Of a stretch of 35,055 nt of DNA, positions 1 through 8,132 are shown in pieces (within the stretch, counting starts at the first letter, position 1; every line of letters begins with the position of its first letter). The notes beneath the pieces were generated by a model. The model made no database searches. It saw only the letters and a list, made by a program, of their open reading frames with translations, and was not told where the DNA came from. The DNA comes from Planctomycetaceae bacterium (GTDB lineage Bacteria > Planctomycetota > Planctomycetia > Pirellulales > Lacipirellulaceae), in contig QIKP01000012.1 of NCBI GenBank assembly GCA_003233055.1, forward strand, positions 1 through 35,055, given 5' to 3'. Made by a program: the position numbers and the translations under genes.

Positions 1-1
1 C

Positions 2-40
2 CAATACGAAGCCGAAAACGCCCCGGCTATAGCGGCGTGA
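2..40 (+). CDS. possible 3' tail of an upstream gene (partial)
   Basis: A frame open from the window edge reads QYEAENAPAIAA and then stops with TGA at 38-40. It could be the C-terminus of a plus-strand gene lying left of the window, upstream of carA. Twelve codons are far too few to identify a family, and an open frame of this length can occur by chance. Confidence 0.22.
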   Translation, partial: QYEAENAPAIAA

Positions 41-491
41 AAATCACCCCGAACGGTATCCATCAATCTTGGGCCATCGCAACATGGGCTAGGGGCTCGT
101 GGGTAACGGAAACTCGATTCGGCCCCAAACTGCGCTCCCAATCGACCGGCCCTCTTTCCTGCTCCCTCCCTTACCAGCCTGGGGGGAAAGGAGTCGCCAA
201 CTGGACCGGCGGGGACAAAACGACGTTCGACGGGGCAATCGCCAACTTGCGAAAACCGGGGCGGACGCAGGAGTTACGGGTGCCGAAGAGGGAAGACCAG
301 GAGCTTGTTTTGGCGCTCGGATGGGGCCCCCCAGGGAAACCGTGACAAAATCCGACCGGAAAGGCCTAGAATCGTCGAACGAGTCCCCCTTGTTTTGTCC
401 TATTGGCTGTGGCGGGTTGAAGTGCCAGACCTGGTTCCACTACGATGCCTGATGAACAATCCCCCTTCCCTTTAAGCCCCTTCCGCCCGCT
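41..491. other. intergenic region upstream of carA, no convincing gene
   Basis: About 450 bases with only low-quality open frames (such as 37-345 and 99-452). These have no recognisable motif, overlap each other and carry no ribosome-binding site. No tRNA-like cloverleaf was noticed. The right end probably holds the carA promoter and a C-rich leader. Confidence 0.5.
417..446 (+). promoter_or_regulatory. candidate sigma-70-type promoter of carA
   Basis: TTGAAG (417-422) and TACGAT (441-446) are separated by 18 bases. Transcription would start near 453, leaving a leader of about 40 nt. The match is modest. An alternative pair, GTGACA (342-347) and TAGAAT (367-372), has a 19-base spacer. Confidence 0.28.
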
Positions 492-1637
492 GTGCCCACC
501 GCCAAACTCGCTCTTGAAGATGGAACCCTCTACACCGGCGTGTCGATTGGCGCGCCGGGGGAAGTCGATGGGGAGGTCTGTTTTAATACGTCGATGACCG
601 GCTACCAGGAAATCCTTACCGATCCGAGCTATCGCGGGCAAATTGTCTCGATGACCTACCCGCAGATCGGGAACTACGGCATCAACCAAGAAGATGTCGA
701 GAGCCAGCGCCCCCACCTTGCGGGATTCGTGGTTCGCGAGCAGAGCCGGATTCAGAGCAACTTTCGCTCCGCGCAAGGCCTCGGCGACTACCTCAAGGAA
801 AACGGCATCGTCGCGATTGACTCGATCGACACTCGGGCGCTCGTCCGGCGGATTCGTTCGCAGGGAGCGATGCGGGGCGTCTTGTCGACCGAAGACCTCG
901 ACGACACAAGCCTGGTCGCCAAAGCCAAAGCGAGCCCCGGACTCGTCGGTCGCGACCTGGTCCAAGAAGTCGCGCCAGCGGAGTCGCGGGAGTGGACCGA
1001 ACCGCTGAGCGAATGGAGCATCCTTCCCGCCGACCGCCGATCACCGAACGCCGGCCCCCCTCCTCATGTCGTGGCGCTCGACTTTGGGATGAAGTGGAAC
1101 ATCCCTCGCCACTTGGTCGATCTCGGCTGCCGAGTGACAGTGGCGCCGGGGAGTTGGAATGCCGAGCAGGTGCTCGCGCTCGAGCCGGACGGGGTGTTCT
1201 TATCCAACGGACCAGGGGATCCTGAGCCGGTAGAGTATGCGGTGACGACGATTCGCGACCTGTTGGGCAAGAAGCCGGTCTTTGGGATTTGTCTCGGGCA
1301 TCAACTTTTGTCCCTCGCTTGCGGCGCGAAAACTTTTAAGATGAAATTTGGCCACCGCGGCGCCAACCAGCCGGTCGAGGACTTGATCGAAGGTCGCGTC
1401 GAGATCACTTCGCAGAATCATGGCTTTGCGGTCGACGAGTCGTCGCTTCCCGATTCGCTGGAAGTGACGCACCGGAGCCTGAATGACCAGACGATCGAGG
1501 GGATCCGGCATCGGGAGCTGCCGGCATTTTCCGTGCAATACCACCCTGAGGCCTCCGCAGGGCCGCACGATAGCCACTATTTATTTCAGCGGTTTTACGA
1601 CTCGATGCGGTCGGGCGTTCCCTGCCACAGCGGGTAA
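492..1637 (+). CDS. carA: carbamoyl-phosphate synthase small subunit
   Basis: The glutaminase subunit of carbamoyl-phosphate synthase hydrolyses glutamine and channels ammonia to the large subunit CarB, supplying carbamoyl phosphate to pyrimidine and arginine synthesis in the cytosol. The 381-residue product has the usual family length. The N-terminal CPSase domain starts with LALEDGTLYTG and contains FNTSMTGYQEILTDPSY. The C-terminal class-I glutamine amidotransferase domain shows the nucleophile elbow VFGICLGHQ and the His-Glu pair in VQYHPEAS. The start is GTG at 492, since no in-frame ATG lies just upstream. The leader before it is C-rich with no Shine-Dalgarno match, so initiation is probably SD-independent. 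carB is not adjacent in this window. Confidence 0.97.
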   Translation: MPTAKLALEDGTLYTGVSIGAPGEVDGEVCFNTSMTGYQEILTDPSYRGQIVSMTYPQIGNYGINQEDVESQRPHLAGFVVREQSRIQSNFRSAQGLGDYLKENGIVAIDSIDTRALVRRIRSQGAMRGVLSTEDLDDTSLVAKAKASPGLVGRDLVQEVAPAESREWTEPLSEWSILPADRRSPNAGPPPHVVALDFGMKWNIPRHLVDLGCRVTVAPGSWNAEQVLALEPDGVFLSNGPGDPEPVEYAVTTIRDLLGKKPVFGICLGHQLLSLACGAKTFKMKFGHRGANQPVEDLIEGRVEITSQNHGFAVDESSLPDSLEVTHRSLNDQTIEGIRHRELPAFSVQYHPEASAGPHDSHYLFQRFYDSMRSGVPCHSG

Positions 1638-1858
1638 AACTCCGCTCGGCGACGACTTGGGACATTTCCGTTTGCTAAGTCCCCGATCGTGAGCTAACTT
1701 TCGGTAGCCCCCTTGGTGCCTATTTCACGCACCCGGAGGACTTCCCTTTTCCAAGCTCCTACTAGCCAGAACGACCTGCGTGTCGTCGGCCCCCGTTCCT
1801 CCTCCCTAGTCTCCCCGCGCGCCTGGTTCGGTCCCTGTGGATTGCGCCACCGATCGCA

Positions 1859-2371
1859 TTGGACGAGCAGATTGGTGAGTCGCCTGTGCCTGAGTCCGAC
1901 GAAATCATCCAAAACTGCGTCGACAACCTCTCGGTCGAACAGGAGCAATTCGCCCAGCAGATGGCCGAGTCGCTTGATGCACTGGAAGCGTATCAGAATT
2001 CGCTCGACGAGTGGCAAAGCGAGCTCGTCGAGAGAGCCAATGCGATAGCCCTAAGAGAGCAACAACTGGGCGAACAACGGAAACTCTTTATCCAGCAGCA
2101 GGCTACCGACGTAGCGATGACCGCAGAACTTGACCAAGTACGGGCGGAAGTCGATGAGCTGAGGCAGCATCTCACGGTGGATGTCGCTCTCTGTGGGGTC
2201 TCCGCTACGGCGGTTACCAATTCCTTGGCAAAAATTTTGCCCGTAGAACGCCAGCCTTCGGGTGAACGAGTCGAAGCCAGTATGAACTCCGTTGCCAAGC
2301 AGTTTCACAAACTCCGCCAGCAGCAAGCGGCCCGGCGGACCTCCGCGCGGCCCGGCGAATCCCTTCACTAA
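1859..2371 (+). CDS. predicted coiled-coil protein of unknown function
   Basis: A soluble, acidic, glutamine- and glutamate-rich protein of up to 170 residues. It has no signal peptide or membrane segment. From about residue 20 to 115 it is almost free of glycine and proline and shows heptad-like hydrophobic spacing, as in AQQMAESLDALEAYQ and ALREQQLGEQRKLF, so a long parallel or hairpin coiled coil is likely. The last 50 residues are more basic. The start is uncertain: TTG at 1859 gives the longest product, and GTG at 1886 is an alternative giving VPESDEI. It lies only 32 bases upstream of the FGE-fold gene, so the two are probably co-transcribed. A scaffold or adaptor role for the downstream membrane protein or GTPase is inference only. 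I do not recognise a named family. Confidence 0.7.
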   Translation: MDEQIGESPVPESDEIIQNCVDNLSVEQEQFAQQMAESLDALEAYQNSLDEWQSELVERANAIALREQQLGEQRKLFIQQQATDVAMTAELDQVRAEVDELRQHLTVDVALCGVSATAVTNSLAKILPVERQPSGERVEASMNSVAKQFHKLRQQQAARRTSARPGESLH

Positions 2372-2403
2372 GCCACAGCTCCTCCCTGCGAATAGAAAAT
2401 AGT

Positions 2404-3705
2404 ATGCAAGCAACCCTCCGGCCAACGACTCTCCCTCCTAGCGACTGGCAGCGTTTGGTTTCCCTCGTCCTTCCCGTTGTGGCCGTGGGCGCTCTTGTAC
2501 TGGGGATCGTTTGGAGAAATCCTGGCCTGATCGGGGGCGGGGTGGTGGCGCTGTTTGCCATCTGGAATGCGTCGGGCGGAGCGCTGTTTCCCTTCCTGCA
2601 TCGTTGGATGCCGCTCACCAACCGCCATGTCGGTCGCCAGGTTCGTCCGCAAACAGTCCGGCGTGAGAAAGACGACGTCGAGGCCCAACCGACGATCGAG
2701 AGCCCGGCAAAGCACCTTGCGAAGAGGGGTCCAACCAACGAGACCAGTACGGCCGAGTTGGTACAGAGCATGATTGCGCAAGGGCGTTTCGCGCTTTTGC
2801 TACGGCCCGAGACGGGCGCGGAATTGCCGCGAAGCGACATCGAAAACGTCCTAGCCGTGATGGACGAGATGGTTTCGGTCGTACCCGAAGGCCGGGTACT
2901 TGTGGGGGAGTATGCCGACCGAGCGACCTGGGGCGCAACCCCCACCAGCCCCGACAGCCCGGGCCTTGAGTGGGTCGACGGTTGCTATCTCGATCGGTTT
3001 GCGGTGACCAACGCTCAGTTCCAGCACTTCGTCGACGCCGGTGCCTACGAAGAATTTCCGCTTTGGCCCGACGAAGCGCTGCCGGCGCTCTTTGAGTTCG
3101 TCGACCGAACCTGGGTTCCCGGTCCCAGTCTTTGGAGGGACGGACGCTACCCGGAGGGCGAAGGGAACTATCCGGTGGTCGGCATCAGTTGGTACGAAGC
3201 CTTTGCCTACGCTCGCTGGGTCGGTCGGCGTTTGCCGACCGATGCCGAGTGGACCAAAGCAGGCGCTTGGCCTGTCGAAACTTCGCCTGGCCGGGTGACG
3301 CAGCGGCGTTATCCCTGGGGCGACAACTTCGAGGCACGCCGGGCCTCGCTCTGGTCCGCCGGGCAGAGCGCTCCGCAGCCGGTCGATGCCTACCCAGACG
3401 GAGCGTCGCTCGGCGGTGTGTGCCAGCTCATCGGCAATGTTTGGGAGTGGACCGACTCCTTCTTCGATGTACCTTCCCGCGAAGGCGAAGTCTCCGGCCA
3501 TGGCCTCAAAGTGATCCATGGCGGAGCGTACAACACCTACTTCGAGAACCAAGCAACCTGTCACTTCCGCAGCGGCGAACGGCCTCTCTCTCGGCGAGCC
3601 AACATCGGATTTCGCCTCGCGCTGTCGTTCGACGTCGTCGCCGACCCGGAAGAAGCTCCCGAAGAAGCGACTCCCCTCACCGAAGAGCTAGCGTCCACCC
3701 TCTGA
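2404..3705 (+). CDS. membrane-anchored FGE/SUMF1-fold protein lacking the catalytic cysteines
   Basis: 433 residues. Two hydrophobic segments near residues 17-38 and 41-63 should form a membrane hairpin. A linker follows, then from about residue 170 a formylglycine-generating-enzyme-type domain. Family signatures are visible: LDRFAVTNAQFQHFVDAG, VVGISWYEAFAYARWVG, RLPTDAEWTKA, RYPWGDN, GNVWEWTDS, and near the end HGGAY and ANIGFRLAL. In true sulfatase-activating FGE two cysteines lie a few residues after RGGS. Here the matching stretch (YNTYFENQATCHFRSGER) has Thr and Gln at those sites and one Cys three residues later, so formylglycine formation is unlikely and a structural or binding role is more probable. 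Such proteins are numerous in planctomycetes. The gene sits between a coiled-coil gene and a GTPase gene on the same strand. Confidence 0.85.
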   Translation: MQATLRPTTLPPSDWQRLVSLVLPVVAVGALVLGIVWRNPGLIGGGVVALFAIWNASGGALFPFLHRWMPLTNRHVGRQVRPQTVRREKDDVEAQPTIESPAKHLAKRGPTNETSTAELVQSMIAQGRFALLLRPETGAELPRSDIENVLAVMDEMVSVVPEGRVLVGEYADRATWGATPTSPDSPGLEWVDGCYLDRFAVTNAQFQHFVDAGAYEEFPLWPDEALPALFEFVDRTWVPGPSLWRDGRYPEGEGNYPVVGISWYEAFAYARWVGRRLPTDAEWTKAGAWPVETSPGRVTQRRYPWGDNFEARRASLWSAGQSAPQPVDAYPDGASLGGVCQLIGNVWEWTDSFFDVPSREGEVSGHGLKVIHGGAYNTYFENQATCHFRSGERPLSRRANIGFRLALSFDVVADPEEAPEEATPLTEELASTL

Positions 3706-3770
3706 TCGCCTGGGCCTTCAACAGATGCTAGGCCATATGATCTCGCTTCCTCTCCGAGACTAGGAACACC

Positions 3771-4688
3771 ATGGCAACCCTTACTCGACTGCCTCTCGAA
3801 ACCTACTTGCTTGCCGGACAAGCGGCCCCACTGGAGTGCGCCATTTGCCGGCACGAAAACCGCGTCTCCGCCGAGGCGTGTCATCGTTGTAGCGCGCCGC
3901 TGTCGGTGGCCCGAATTCAACGGGACAAGAAACGCCCCGCCTCCGTGATTGCCTGCATCGGGGCAAGCGGCGTGGGAAAGACCGCCTACCTCGGCTTGTT
4001 GATGGACATGCTCATGCGTCAGGTCGGGTCGCTCAAAACCACACTCCTGGGTCCTCAATCGATCTCGCTACAGCAAGCCACGACCACCGCTCTGGCAGCA
4101 GGCTGGTATCCCGACAAAACCACCCGCGACCCCGAACATACTTGCTGGGTCCATTGTCGTGTGGAGTGTGGACGCCGGCGACGGAGGGCGGATGTCGTCT
4201 TCGCCGACATTTCGGGCGACACGTTTACCGACGAACTCGAGCATCCCGGCAGCTACCCGGCCGTTCGCGCGATCTTGGAGAAGTGTTCCGGTGTGCTGAT
4301 GCTAGCCGATGCCCAGCGACTGCAAGCGGGAGAGCATGACGACGACTATATTTTGCTCAAGTTGCTCTCGCTCATCGGCGAGCTGCAGCCAACGCCCAAA
4401 AAGTGGTCGCGCCGCAAGAAGTCCGCGCCACTCATTTCCATCGTTTTAACCAAAGCCGACACCACCCCAACCGCTGCTTCCGAGCCCCTCGCTTTTGCCG
4501 AGAACCACGCCAGCGCTTTGCTCAATGATTGCAGGCGCCGATTCCCAAAGACAGAAGTTTTTGGTGCGTCGGTAACCGGAGCCTCCGGTTACCGACTGGT
4601 CGGTGGACGGCGCTGCTGCGTCCCGCTGCGGGTCGAGCCGCAAGGCATCGTCGAACCCTTCGCTTGGCTCGTTGAAAACATGGCGTGA
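3771..4688 (+). CDS. zinc-ribbon P-loop GTPase-like protein
   Basis: 305 residues. Residues 23-40 form a zinc ribbon of two CxxC pairs (C23, C26, C37, C40). A P-loop NTPase domain follows with Walker A GASGVGKT (64-71), a G3-like DISG (146-149) and a G4-like TKAD (227-230) giving guanine specificity, so GTP is the likely ligand. The hydrophobic strands before each motif fit a TRAFAC-type GTPase. The closest family I can name is the double-GTPase-like group reported near bacterial conflict systems, but that assignment is by eye. No membrane segment is seen. The ATG at 3771 is preceded by AGGA with good spacing. It follows the FGE-fold gene by 65 bases, suggesting one transcript. A perfect 13-bp hairpin lies inside the 3' part of the frame (see 4568-4596). 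Confidence 0.82.
   Translation: MATLTRLPLETYLLAGQAAPLECAICRHENRVSAEACHRCSAPLSVARIQRDKKRPASVIACIGASGVGKTAYLGLLMDMLMRQVGSLKTTLLGPQSISLQQATTTALAAGWYPDKTTRDPEHTCWVHCRVECGRRRRRADVVFADISGDTFTDELEHPGSYPAVRAILEKCSGVLMLADAQRLQAGEHDDDYILLKLLSLIGELQPTPKKWSRRKKSAPLISIVLTKADTTPTAASEPLAFAENHASALLNDCRRRFPKTEVFGASVTGASGYRLVGGRRCCVPLRVEPQGIVEPFAWLVENMA
4568..4596. repeat. perfect 13-bp inverted repeat with 3-base loop inside the GTPase gene
   Basis: GTCGGTAACCGGA (4568-4580) and its exact complement TCCGGTTACCGAC (4584-4596) flank the loop GCC. The repeat lies within the coding frame and encodes SVTGASGYRL near the C-terminus. Such a strong hairpin in mRNA is unusual and resembles a REP-type palindrome. Confidence 0.85.
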
Positions 4689-4794
4689 CCAAGAGCCAGG
4701 GATACCGCTTCAGCGGGCAGAGAGCGGAACGCAGAAATCGGCGCGCAGAGAAATCGGCAACGTGCTACGTCTTGTCGGTTACGACTGAGAACCC

Positions 4795-5145
4795 ATGAAA
4801 CATCCCAACTTCCAACCATCGAACCACTCGAAGACCGTCCTGGCAGACGGGGCGGTGGTTTCGTGCGCCTCTGGCGATGTGATCATGGGCGAGAAGCTCC
4901 GTCAGCTTGAAGAACTCGACGACACCCTCTTCGCTGCCATCGATGGCGACCCCGACGCGCTCAACCGTGCGCAACGACTGCTCCTGGCTGCCGAAGTTGC
5001 TCTCGACGAGTCACTCGTCGCCGAATCTCGCCGCCAGTACGCGCGCCGCGCCGAGTCAATTTGGCAATTGCACCAGCGGGCCTCCAACCAATCGCTCCCC
5101 CGAGTGTTTGCGGCGCTGGAAATCTTGGAGTTGGTGTCGGAGTAG
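4795..5145 (+). CDS. small helical protein of unknown function
   Basis: 116 residues from the ATG at 4795. An internal in-frame ATG at 4885 would give 86 residues and begins just where the sequence becomes regular (GEKLRQLEELDDTLF). The conserved-looking part is alpha-helical, charged and rich in Ala and Leu, with no membrane segment, signal peptide or cysteine motif. Neither start has a good ribosome-binding site. It follows the GTPase gene by about 106 bases (or 196 from the second start) on the same strand, and ends before the convergent asnS. It may be the last gene of the 1859-5145 cluster. I do not recognise a family. Confidence 0.55.
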   Translation: MKHPNFQPSNHSKTVLADGAVVSCASGDVIMGEKLRQLEELDDTLFAAIDGDPDALNRAQRLLLAAEVALDESLVAESRRQYARRAESIWQLHQRASNQSLPRVFAALEILELVSE

Positions 5146-5204
5146 CCAACTGCCTTGTCGAATCCATTGGCCCGAACGGTTTGCTATTGGCCGACCTGGC
5201 CCTG

Positions 5205-6623
5205 CTAAAAATCAGCGTTCCCTGGCGTCCTTGGAAACGGGATCGCGTCGCGGATGTTGGCCATGCCGGTAACGAATTGGACCATCCGCTCAAGGCCCAG
5301 GCCAAAACCGGCATGAGGAACGGTGCCGAATTCGCGGAGTTCGCGGTACCACCAGTACTCGTCCAGGTCGAGGTCTTGTTCTCGCATCCGCTCCTCCAGC
5401 ACCTCAAGCCGGCTCTCTCGCTCGCTGCCGCCGATGATCTCGCCAACGCCCGGCGCGAGGACGTCCATCGCCCGGACGGTCCTGCGATCGGCACCAGGCC
5501 TGCTGTCGTTGTCGTCATTGACCTTCATGTAGAACGGCTTGATGCCCCGCGGGTAGTCGTGCAGGATGACGGGCGTCTGGTAATGCTGCTCGGTTAAGAA
5601 TCGCTCGTGCTCCGACTGGAGATCGATGCCCCAGACGACAGGGTGCTCGAACTCCTGCCCCGATTTTTCGAGCACTTCGATCGCGTCGGTGTAGCTGACT
5701 CGCTGGAAGTCGCTGGTCGCCAGTTGCTGCAACCGCCCGGCGGTCGTCTTGTCAATTCGCTCTTGGAAGAAATCGATATCCTCACTGCAATCGGCCAGCA
5801 CATCGGTGACGATGCGTTTGAGGAACCGCTCGGCGAGGGCCATGTTGTCTTCGAGATCGTTAAAAGCGACTTCTGGCTCGACCATCCAGAACTCGGCCAG
5901 GTGGCGGGAGGTATTGGAGTTCTCGGCGCGAAAGGTCGGGCCGAAGGTATAGACTTTGCTCAGTGCTGTCGCGTAGATCTCCGCTTCGAGCTGCCCCGAC
6001 ACGGTGAGGTACGATGCCCGACCAAAGAAATCGCGAGCGTAGTCGATATCGCCCTGCTTGTTCCGTGGAGGATTCGCTGGGTCGATCGTCGAGACACGAA
6101 ACATCTCGCCCGCCCCTTCGCAGTCGCTCGCGGTGATGATCGGCGTGTGAACCCAGAGGAACCCTTCTTCCTGGAAGAAGTCATGGATCGACCGGCAAAT
6201 GCGGTTGCGCACGCGCATCACCGCACCGAAGGCGTTGGTCCGCGGGCGGAGGTGAGCCCACTCGCGGAGTTTCTCAAACGAGTGGCGTTTTTTTTGGAGC
6301 GGGTATTTTTCCGGATCGGCCCAGCCATGGCGGGTGAGGCTCGCCGCGTGAATCTCGGTTGCCTGCCCCTTGCCGCCTGACTCTTGGACGACCCCTTCGA
6401 CCGTCACGCTGCAACCGGCGGAGAGACGTTTGATTTCGGATTCGTAGTTTGGCAGGTCGCCATCGGCAATGATCTGGATATTGCCAAGCGACGAACCATC
6501 GTTGAGTTCGAGAAAACTAAATCCCGCCTTCGAGTCACGCCGCGTCCGAATCCATCCAGAGAGCTGCACTTGCTGGCCGATCGATTCGGGTTGCCGGGCT
6601 TGGTTAACAGTGAGCTGGTTCAT
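5205..6623 (-). CDS. asnS: asparaginyl-tRNA synthetase
   Basis: This class IIb aminoacyl-tRNA synthetase charges tRNA-Asn with asparagine in the cytosol. The product is 472 residues, close to the E. coli enzyme. An N-terminal OB-fold anticodon-binding domain (residues about 15-105, with [11 protein letters not shown] and FLELNDGS) precedes the catalytic domain. Motif 2 is visible in [21 protein letters not shown] and motif 3 in [12 protein letters not shown]. The C-terminus RTPGNADF matches the family ending R-x-P. The Asn-specific features outweigh AspRS: it lacks the long AspRS insertion. The ATG at 6623 has only a weak ribosome-binding site. It lies downstream of trxB on the same strand, 172 bases away across a repeat-rich gap. 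Confidence 0.96.
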   Translation of the reverse strand: MNQLTVNQARQPESIGQQVQLSGWIRTRRDSKAGFSFLELNDGSSLGNIQIIADGDLPNYESEIKRLSAGCSVTVEGVVQESGGKGQATEIHAASLTRHGWADPEKYPLQKKRHSFEKLREWAHLRPRTNAFGAVMRVRNRICRSIHDFFQEEGFLWVHTPIITASDCEGAGEMFRVSTIDPANPPRNKQGDIDYARDFFGRASYLTVSGQLEAEIYATALSKVYTFGPTFRAENSNTSRHLAEFWMVEPEVAFNDLEDNMALAERFLKRIVTDVLADCSEDIDFFQERIDKTTAGRLQQLATSDFQRVSYTDAIEVLEKSGQEFEHPVVWGIDLQSEHERFLTEQHYQTPVILHDYPRGIKPFYMKVNDDNDSRPGADRRTVRAMDVLAPGVGEIIGGSERESRLEVLEERMREQDLDLDEYWWYRELREFGTVPHAGFGLGLERMVQFVTGMANIRDAIPFPRTPGNADF

Positions 6624-6674
6624 GGGAAATTAGTTCCGTCCATAAAAGGTAGGGTGCATGGGGTTTCCGCTCTT

Positions 6675-6725
6675 CGCTCCGACGCGTCCTCCGCTCCGAC
6701 GCGCCCTTCGCTCCGACGCGCCTGC
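6675..6725. repeat. three tandem copies of a 17-base repeat in the trxB-asnS gap
   Basis: Units at 6675-6691, 6692-6708 and 6709-6725 share the core CGCTCCGACGCG followed by five variable bases. The array sits between trxB and asnS on the transcribed minus strand and is followed directly by a palindrome. Confidence 0.8.
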
Positions 6726-6738
6726 CGCTAAAGCGGCA
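6723..6738. repeat. 16-base palindrome TGCCGCT-AA-AGCGGCA
   Basis: Perfect 7-base arms flank AA, overlapping the end of the 17-base repeat array. It could form a short hairpin in the trxB-asnS transcript. There is no T-tract, so it is not a classical terminator. Confidence 0.65.
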
Positions 6739-6795
6739 TCGCCACCTCCGGCTAAGATTGGTCGGGGCTTCTCTGCAGTTACCCTACTGGTTCCT

Positions 6796-7845
6796 TCAGT
6801 GGAGCCGCTGCGCTCCCAGCCAGCGTTCGGCGTCGAGGGCCGACATGCAGCCGGTGCCGGCGGCGGTGATCGCTTGGCGGTAGTTGTCGTCGGCCACGTC
6901 ACCTGCGGCAAAGACTCCGTCAACACTCGTGTTGGTGCGGAACGGCACGGTCCACTTCACGTATTGCTTTTCGGTCATCTCGACTTTCCCTTCGAGGAAC
7001 CGCGTGTTCGGCGTGTGGCCAATGGCAAGGAACATACCGACCGCTTCGACATCGCGGTCCGGCTCGCCAACGCTCGACTGGAGCCGGACGCCAGTGAGCC
7101 CCGTGGAGTCATTGCCCAAGACTTCGGCGACTTGGGTATTCCAAAGGATCTCGATCTTCGGATTGTTGATCGCGCGCTGGGCCATGATCTTCGACGCCCG
7201 GAGCTCCTCTCGGCGGTGGACCATGTAGACGGTGCTGGCGAACTTGGAGAGGTAGTCGGCCTCCTCGACTGCTGAGTCGCCCCCCCCCACCACGACGAGC
7301 GGCTTCTCGCGGAATCGTGGCAGTGCGCCGTCGCAAACCGCGCAAGCGCTGACGCCGTTGTTCTTGTATTTTTCTTCCGATTCGAGGCCAAGGTAATTCG
7401 CCCGGGCACCGGTTGCGAGGATGACCGCGTGGGCTTCGATCTGGTCGCCACCCGCCGCCGTTAACCGGAAGGGCCCGCCAGAAAAATCGACCTCCGCAAT
7501 GTCATCGGTAACGACGCGCGTTCCAAAGTTGGTCGCCTGCTTCCGCATCAGATGCATCAGTTCGGGGCCGCTGCACCCCTCTTGCTGGTGCAAATCGACG
7601 AGCCAATGGTTACCCTCGTCGAGCGCGCTTTTGAGGAATCCGCTCAAATCACCGGCAGGGAATCCAGGAAAGTTTTCGACTTCGGTCGTCAGGTTAAGTT
7701 GCCCGAGGGGAAGCGTGCCTGCAACGCGATTTTCCTCGGTGGCGGCACCTTCGTAAACAAGCGGCTCAAGATTCGCTCGAGCGGCATAGATGGCAGCGGT
7801 CCAGCCGGCAGGGCCACTTCCGACGATGATCACTTTTTCAGGCAC
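6796..7845 (-). CDS. trxB: thioredoxin-disulfide reductase
   Basis: This FAD- and NADPH-dependent flavoenzyme reduces thioredoxin in the cytosol. The 349-residue product is somewhat longer than the usual 310-320. The FAD-binding motif is [18 protein letters not shown] at the N-terminus. The redox-active pair is in ACAVCDGA (CxxC). The NADPH Rossmann motif is [13 protein letters not shown], and the C-terminal FAD motif is [16 protein letters not shown]. The start is GTG at 7845, supported by AAAGGA seven to eight bases upstream. The NADPH-motif glycines are encoded by a run of nine G residues (C9 at 7280-7288 on the plus strand). asnS lies downstream and cstA is divergent upstream. Confidence 0.95.
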   Translation of the reverse strand: MPEKVIIVGSGPAGWTAAIYAARANLEPLVYEGAATEENRVAGTLPLGQLNLTTEVENFPGFPAGDLSGFLKSALDEGNHWLVDLHQQEGCSGPELMHLMRKQATNFGTRVVTDDIAEVDFSGGPFRLTAAGGDQIEAHAVILATGARANYLGLESEEKYKNNGVSACAVCDGALPRFREKPLVVVGGGDSAVEEADYLSKFASTVYMVHRREELRASKIMAQRAINNPKIEILWNTQVAEVLGNDSTGLTGVRLQSSVGEPDRDVEAVGMFLAIGHTPNTRFLEGKVEMTEKQYVKWTVPFRTNTSVDGVFAAGDVADDNYRQAITAAGTGCMSALDAERWLGAQRLH

Positions 7846-7944
7846 TTTGTTTTCCTTTGCACGGGAGGGGAGGGAAGCGGGTATTATAGGAGCTGCCTGC
7901 CAAGTGGTAAACGCACCATGGGCCGAGGTCGCACGGGTCGCTGC

Positions 7945-7993
7945 CCCGTGTCGTAACGCGTCCCGTGTCGTAACGCATCCCCCGCGACACGGG
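7945..7993. repeat. direct repeat and inverted copy between trxB and cstA
   Basis: CCCGTGTCGTAACGC occurs at 7945-7959 and again at 7962-7976 (period 17). CGACACGGG at 7985-7993 is the exact complement of CCCGTGTCG in both copies. The arrangement could be an operator or a hairpin in the divergent promoter region. Confidence 0.7.
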
Positions 7994-8013
7994 TCGGGAA
8001 TCCATGCTACACT
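7984..8013 (+). promoter_or_regulatory. candidate cstA promoter overlapping the inverted repeat
   Basis: GCGACA (7984-7989) and TACACT (8008-8013) have an 18-base spacer, and the upstream box lies in the inverted-repeat arm. A second candidate is TTGACT (8044-8049) with TTGAAT (8068-8073), also 18 bases apart. Both are weak, and the true start cannot be decided from sequence. Confidence 0.22.
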
Positions 8014-8132
8014 CGCGTGATCGCGTAGACTTGGCGGGTTGGATTGACTTGGACTTTCGAGGCTGACTTGAATCTTGTCCCAGCGCTGTCCGCCGAAAAA
8101 GGCCGACCGACTCCAAGCTTGACCTATCTTCC

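Noticed and set aside
37..345. 102-residue open frame upstream of carA
   Set aside because: Low-complexity Trp/Gly/Pro-rich translation, no ribosome-binding site, and overlapped by another open frame of similar quality.
2404..3705. FGE-fold gene as the target of a diversity-generating retroelement
   Set aside because: FGE/C-lectin folds are common targets, but no reverse transcriptase, template repeat or adenine-biased variable region is seen nearby.
5607..6380. 257-residue open frame antisense to asnS
   Set aside because: Opposite a certain gene, no motif, and no ribosome-binding site.
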